A stretch of 24,027 nt of DNA, taken from NCBI RefSeq assembly GCF_000243815.2, contig NZ_AHMT02000005.1, positions 232,501 through 256,527 on the forward strand. Reading direction: 5' to 3'. Numbering within the stretch: position 1 is the stretch's first letter; the number at the start of each line of letters is the position of its first letter. Shown piece after piece: positions 10,751-24,027 of this stretch. The notes under the pieces are model-generated. The model made no database searches, was not told the origin of the DNA, and worked only from the letters and a program-made list of their open reading frames with translations. Source of the stretch: Leptospira alexanderi serovar Manhao 3 str. L 60 (lineage in GTDB: Bacteria; Spirochaetota; Leptospiria; Leptospirales; Leptospiraceae). The translations under genes and the position numbers were made by a program.

Positions 10751-11183
10751 TTCCATCTTTAAATCTAATACAACGCTCTTGATTGATTCTCGAATACTTC
10801 GCCGCAGAAGATTGTAAATTAGTTTCAACATAGATCCTAATATCATTTATAAACTTTATCATTTAACTCCACGGGAGTTTAACGGTGAAAATACGATTTA
10901 TAAATCTAAAATACTATGGGAGTTCCCACATGTAATTTCATTCTTTTAATCCCATTGAACAGGCGATGGTTCCAAAATTCTTTGTAAAGTTAGGATTTTT
11001 TCTTACTCCGAAATTTTTTCAATGCGGTTTCTCAAAGTTAGCAAGTCCCCATGTGATTTTTTCGTAAAGAAATTCGTGTTAAACGGATTTGTCGGATTAT
11101 GTATATGCGAGATGATAGGGTAGGAAAGTTCGCCCTATTTGTTTTCTTTGTTCGAACTGATATTCGAAAATTAGAATGTGTTT
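10751..11183. other. Gene-free stretch with palindromic repeat and one hairpin
   Basis: I see no gene in these 433 bases, which lie between the 3' ends of the HPt gene and gmd. It holds the palindrome at 10914-10931. It also holds a possible hairpin, ATAGGG / CCCTAT with a 12-nt loop (about 11116-11139), followed by a mixed T-rich tract that might serve as a weak plus-strand terminator. Confidence 0.45.
10914..10931. repeat. 18-bp palindromic repeat, left of gmd
   Basis: CTATGGGAGTTCCCACAT is the exact reverse complement of 12265-12282. The inner TGGGA-GT-TCCCA (10917-10928) is palindromic. The two 18-mers bracket gmd and its 3' region. Confidence 0.7.
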
Positions 11184-12254
<1,071 letters not shown>

Positions 12255-12264
12255 ACCCCCACGT

Positions 12265-12282
12265 ATGTGGGAACTCCCATAG
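12265..12282. repeat. 18-bp palindromic repeat, right of gmd
   Basis: ATGTGGGAACTCCCATAG, the exact reverse complement of 10914-10931, with the TGGGA-AC-TCCCA core at 12268-12279. It lies about 60 bp upstream of the gmd start. Confidence 0.7.
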
Positions 12283-12333
12283 GAATTGAATAACAAAAAA
12301 AGCTGTTCGAAGACTCCCCAAAAAAGAGACGTA

Positions 12334-12389
12334 ATTTGTGGGAACTATTGCGTTTTATTACGAACTCACCGAATGATTGTAATTGATTT
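12334..12389 (+). repeat. Dispersed 55-nt repeat, copy B
   Basis: It matches copy A (7584-7638) at about 80 percent of positions, in the same plus-strand orientation and also preceded by a GGAACTCC-type palindrome. One or two 1-base gaps are needed to align it. Confidence 0.55.
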
Positions 12390-12562
12390 TGGGCGACTCT
12401 TCGTATTCTCTTGCGCAGGGATAATCAATTTGATTTGCAAATATGCAGGGAACTACCGTGTGATACTAGAACCCTATCTCAAAAATATCCGAGAATGATC
12501 GGAATCGGCGTTTTAAATAAAGATAAAGTATTTTTGAGATAGGTTTTAGTGATTACTTGGGA

Positions 12563-15584
<3,022 letters not shown>

Positions 15585-15642
15585 TTCGACTCTAAAAATT
15601 CTTGCCTCGACTTGATATATAAGGGATTCTAGAAGAAAGGCC

Positions 15643-18340
<2,698 letters not shown>

Positions 18341-18347
18341 TCGTGTC

Positions 18348-19067
<720 letters not shown>

Positions 19068-19129
19068 GGAATCTCTGAAAACAAATCAAAGACGCCTTAA
19101 ACAAAAACATTCGCATCTTGAAATATTTT

Positions 19130-19159
19130 TTGCTATTTTTAATTCCAGTATAGTATAAA
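19130..19159 (+). promoter_or_regulatory. Putative promoter of the 525-aa gene
   Basis: The -35 is TTGCTA (19130-19135) and the -10 is TATAAA (19154-19159), 18 bp apart, in an AT-rich stretch after the ktrA stop. Predicted start near 19166, which leaves a leader of about 38 nt with AAGAGGT before the TTG start. Motif match only. Confidence 0.4.
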
Positions 19160-19203
19160 ATCGTTATGCTTCGTTTTAAAACTTATCCCAAGAGGTATGG
19201 CGT

Positions 19204-20781
19204 TTGGATTCCCTTTACGATCATGAGAAATACGAGAATCTCATGCCCTCGTATCTGTATTTGAGAAACGAAGCCGATGCGACCGATCAAGAAGCTATTT
19301 CCTTGAACCCGAAGGAAGTAGAAATCCTCTATCAAATTCGAAATCATACGACCTTGGAAGGATTTTTTTCCGGTAAAATTCTAAAGGTCTGGAAGGATGG
19401 CGGATCCAAGCCGATTTATATGAACACTCTGAAAAAACTTTCAAATGAGAATTTGATTCTCGTTTTTCCAGAGTTTAAATTTTTAGTAGAGACGAATCAA
19501 CTTACGGTATGTCTCTGTCTCATTTCGGAGAAAGAATTCAAGAGTTCCAACCGAAAAAATCTGAAAGAGATTTATCTAAATAGTTTGAGTAAGTCCGCAT
19601 TTTCGATTCAGAACTATATTTTGGGATGCGAGCCCTTTCAAATTAGCGAACTGATTTCCATATTTGAATATCTCATCGCGGAAACTTCGAATGGAACTTT
19701 CATCAAAGAATCGTTCAGTATTAAAAATTGGATCTATTCTTTCACGTTTAGCGAGCTTATCAAGGAGGAGGTGATCGCCGATTCGGTCCAATTTATTCTG
19801 GATAATATTCAAGAAGGTGAATATATAGCGGTGACAAAAACCACAGGATTGTTTCACGTAACGGACGAACTGTCCGGAAAGGCGTTCGAAATTTTAAGAG
19901 GATATTATCTCAACCAATTTTCTGACAGACTCAAAGAAGAATATCCCGATGCCTGGGATTTGATTTCGAATAACCGAAAGAACATGGTGGTCGACGTCGA
20001 TTATTCCGGCCCCGTTTCGGGTATTGAAGAAAAATTCGTTTCGGAAGAATTAAAAATCATCGGTGAAAATTTGAACGGCCTGATTCCTGAAACTTTTCAG
20101 GATTTTCTGATCCTCGCGAATTACATTTCGCAAAAACATGATCGGGAAAAAAATCTCCGCAACTCTGCCGAGGAACTCAAATCGATTAAGATGTTGAAAA
20201 CAATGATGTCTATGAAAAACCAAACGTTATCCCAGTTCGTCACAATCAATCTCGACGAAGATCGGGAGTTTTCCCATTCCATAGTGGATAGTCTTAGAAG
20301 AGATCCAGATTGTATTTCCTGCGATTGGTACGAAAAAGGAAAAAAGATAGAGTGTATTTGTAGTAAAAAGGAGGACACGATTCTTCTCTTGATCCAATTG
20401 ATGACGGAGAAATACGCATTCAAAAAGAATATTATTAGAAATTTCTTATATCTTTTAAAAATGGAAAAAAATAATCTTGGACATTTATATGCGGATAAGA
20501 ACTTTAAGTCGGCTCTGATAAGATTGAAATATTCCTGTTATAAGGAGAACCTTTCCTGGTTTTCGAAGGTATTGAATTTTTTAGGAATTTACGCATTACT
20601 TGAGACTGCTTTGGAACACCAGGAATCCATTGTTCAGTTCGAACAACTCAGTAGAGAAATTGCATACAAAGAAAACCGAAAAAAACAATTGGAAAAGATT
20701 CGATCGGAATGGCTTAGGGAAATCCAAACCGATTCGGTTCCGGAGGAAGAGCCAAGTTCTAAAAGAAAAGATGCAAGTTGA
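19204..20781 (+). CDS. Protein of unknown function, 525 aa
   Basis: I do not recognise this protein. It is soluble, with no signal peptide or membrane segment, and rich in Glu, Lys, Leu and Ile. Residues about 35-85 (LNPKEVEILYQIRNHTTLEGFF ... YMNTLKKLSNENLILVF) have the pattern of a winged-helix domain. The C-terminus (about 475-515, HQESIVQFEQLSREIAYKENRKKQLEKIRSEWL) should form a coiled coil. Two Cys pairs occur in DCISCDWYEKGKKIECIC. The start is TTG 19204 with AAGAGG about 8 nt upstream. An ATG at 19197 opens a different 9-codon frame, and the next in-frame ATG is 19243. It stands alone, between ktrA and an IS remnant. A regulatory or adaptor role is only a guess from the winged-helix look. 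Confidence 0.7.
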   Translation: MDSLYDHEKYENLMPSYLYLRNEADATDQEAISLNPKEVEILYQIRNHTTLEGFFSGKILKVWKDGGSKPIYMNTLKKLSNENLILVFPEFKFLVETNQLTVCLCLISEKEFKSSNRKNLKEIYLNSLSKSAFSIQNYILGCEPFQISELISIFEYLIAETSNGTFIKESFSIKNWIYSFTFSELIKEEVIADSVQFILDNIQEGEYIAVTKTTGLFHVTDELSGKAFEILRGYYLNQFSDRLKEEYPDAWDLISNNRKNMVVDVDYSGPVSGIEEKFVSEELKIIGENLNGLIPETFQDFLILANYISQKHDREKNLRNSAEELKSIKMLKTMMSMKNQTLSQFVTINLDEDREFSHSIVDSLRRDPDCISCDWYEKGKKIECICSKKEDTILLLIQLMTEKYAFKKNIIRNFLYLLKMEKNNLGHLYADKNFKSALIRLKYSCYKENLSWFSKVLNFLGIYALLETALEHQESIVQFEQLSREIAYKENRKKQLEKIRSEWLREIQTDSVPEEEPSSKRKDAS

Positions 20782-20854
20782 AAGAATCAGAGTCTGTCCC
20801 AAAACTCTAGAATGTGGGAACATTTTAGATGTTAGGTTTTTAAGGGGTCAGTGG

Positions 20855-21070
20855 TTAGGACTTTACAGGGTTCAATTCATTCTCCGTTTCCACTCTCACT
20901 ATTTTACTCATCAGATGATTCTTGTCATACTTTTTTATCCAACCTCGGATTGTCACTGATCCTGGAATGCCGTAATATTTCATTGCCTGGTTCTGGTTGT
21001 ATTTGCCACTCTCTATTTCCTCGATCACTTTCATCTTGAACGCTTCGCTGTAACGTCTGATCGTTGTCAT
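20855..21070 (-). pseudogene. IS3-family transposase OrfA fragment
   Basis: 71 residues: [50 protein letters not shown] is the helix-turn-helix start of an IS3/IS911-type OrfA. After VETENE the homology stops, LNPVKS is foreign sequence, and the usual C-terminal leucine zipper and all of OrfB are missing. ATG 21070 is preceded by GGAAGGGAAA, so the 5' end is the authentic start. It is not functional as a transposase. Confidence 0.8.
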
Positions 21071-21111
21071 TTTCCCTTCCTTTTTCTGACAACTTTTTCT
21101 AGGACGCTACA
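20870..21111 (-). mobile_element. Remnant of an IS3-family insertion sequence (left end only)
   Basis: Reading on the minus strand, a plausible left end TGTAGCGTCCTAGAAAAAG begins at 21111 and is followed by AGTTGTCAGAAAAAGG and the OrfA start. This resembles the TG...GTTGTC ends of several IS3 elements. The element stops inside OrfA near 20870-20880, so only about 240 bp remain. Outside it, at 21104-21118, CGCTACA occurs twice. The rest of 20782-21178 contains only short degenerate repeats. Confidence 0.6.
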
Positions 21112-21118
21112 CGCTACA

Positions 21119-21170
21119 CTAATCCCTGACTACTATTCACTAAAACCTATCCACTACTATCTAAATCAGG
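21119..21170 (-). repeat. Degenerate TAGTGRATAG-type short tandem repeat beside the IS3 remnant
   Basis: On the minus strand the sequence reads TAGTAGTGGATAGG, TTTTAGTGAATAG, TAGTCAGGGATTAG in succession, units of about 13-14 nt. A related GGTCAGTGGTTAGGA lies on the plus strand at 20846-20860, on the other side of the IS remnant. The origin is unknown. Confidence 0.4.
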
Positions 21171-21178
21171 CGCGGAGT

Positions 21179-21466
21179 TTATTTTTTAATTTCAAAAGTT
21201 CTAAAGTTCCCTTTCGGGTCCTCCCAACTAATCAAAGCTTCCTTAATCTCGGAGCCTTTGGGTCCCCTTTGAATTGCTTTGTAGAGGTCTTCAATAAATA
21301 CTTTATCTCCTTCCACGACCGTTTCCACTTCTCCTCCCGGAAGATTTTGGGTATACCCGCTGAGTCTGCATTCTTGGGCTCTTTGAAGAATGTAATATCT
21401 AAATCCTACTCCTTGAACCTTTCCACGAACGAGAATCTTTGCTCTTGAGTTATTTTGGGATCCCAT
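21179..21466 (-). CDS. acyP: Acylphosphatase
   Basis: A 95-aa protein of the normal acylphosphatase length. It hydrolyses carboxyl-phosphate bonds such as acetyl-phosphate and 1,3-bisphosphoglycerate in the cytoplasm. Signature 1 is [14 protein letters not shown] with the phosphate-binding Arg23, and signature 2 is [17 protein letters not shown] with the catalytic Asn41. The alpha/beta sandwich is complete. Start ATG 21464-21466 has a strong Shine-Dalgarno sequence (GGAGGAATAAG). It is the last gene of the rppH operon, 1 bp after the haemoglobin stop. Confidence 0.95.
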   Translation of the reverse strand: MGSQNNSRAKILVRGKVQGVGFRYYILQRAQECRLSGYTQNLPGGEVETVVEGDKVFIEDLYKAIQRGPKGSEIKEALISWEDPKGNFRTFEIKK

Positions 21467-21467
21467 C

Positions 21468-23896
<2,429 letters not shown>

Positions 23897-24027
23897 TTCT
23901 TTTCTCCTAAAATGACAGAGGGCGGAAGGTCTTAACAAAGTCCGGTGATATCACCAGCACTCCTATTCGCGGTCGACTTTGTTAAGCCGCCACACTTTGG
24001 TTTGCGGTGGCCGATTTAAATTCATCT
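23897..24027 (-). ncRNA. Candidate IS110 bridge RNA region (left-end non-coding)
   Basis: Upstream of the transposase, CTTAACAAAGTC (23931-23942) and GACTTTGTTAAG (23975-23986) are a perfect 12-bp inverted repeat around 32 nt. Inside lies the perfect palindrome GGTGATATCACC (23944-23955). CCGC / GCGG (about 23987-24008) gives a further stem. IS110-group elements are known to encode a bridge RNA in this position, so structured RNA read towards the transposase is plausible. The region is cut by the window end, and transcription is not shown. Confidence 0.4.

Noticed and set aside
20782..20854. Second IS end (TGTCCCAAAACTC near 20797) for the IS3 remnant
   Set aside because: It resembles some IS3 ends, but it does not pair convincingly with the left end at 21102-21111 and no OrfB remains, so I cannot support it.

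Overview
The window looks like a chromosomal piece of a Leptospira genome, probably from the pathogenic clade. The evidence is moderate to low GC, an LpxA whose sequence and His120 agree with my memory of the Leptospira interrogans enzyme, a ChpK/MazF-type toxin of Leptospira type, an IS110-family transposase of the IS1533 kind, and AAA/GAA-rich codon use. I cannot fix the species.

Layout. (1) 1-782 is the 3' end of recG. (2) 783-5500 is an accessory island: a frameshifted OLD-type ATPase/TOPRIM nuclease gene, then three toxin-antitoxin modules in the same orientation (AbrB-type antitoxin with Doc, HicA-HicB, MazE-MazF). Each of the four modules is followed by a copy, complete or truncated, of one repeat family. 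The two complete copies (186 and 178 bp) begin with RYYYAAC-like and end with GTTRRRY sequences, like integron attC sites. The island therefore looks like a small integron-type cassette array with no integrase in view. (3) 5594-7375 is a TPP riboswitch with a visible terminator and antiterminator, followed by thiC. (4) 7759-10252 holds a secreted VanY-like peptidase converging on an lpxA-galE operon (lipid A and sugar-nucleotide metabolism). (5) 10399-10750 is a stand-alone HPt phosphotransfer protein. (6) 11184-13936, minus strand, holds gmd (GDP-mannose 4,6-dehydratase) and a MATE exporter, with short palindromic repeats around gmd. (7) 14291-20781, plus strand, holds a frameshifted adenosine-deaminase-family gene, an unknown membrane protein, a frameshifted TrkH/KtrB K+ channel with its RCK subunit, and a 525-aa protein I do not recognise. 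(8) 20870-21111 is an IS3-family remnant. (9) 21179-22390, minus strand, is a tight operon of rppH, truncated haemoglobin and acylphosphatase. (10) 22751 to the window end is a decayed IS110-family element with a structured non-coding leader that could encode a bridge RNA.

Four genes are frame-disrupted. Three of the lesions are one-base changes in A or T homopolymers (A6, T7, A7) and one (in the ATPase) is a one-base loss outside a homopolymer. The IS110 gene also carries an internal insertion. The homopolymer pattern could be sequencing error, so trkH and the deaminase gene should not be called dead until the reads are checked.

Most promising for follow-up: the attC-like repeats behind every defence or TA module; the shared promoter design of the three TA modules, each predicted to give a leaderless mRNA with no Shine-Dalgarno sequence; and the candidate IS110 bridge RNA.
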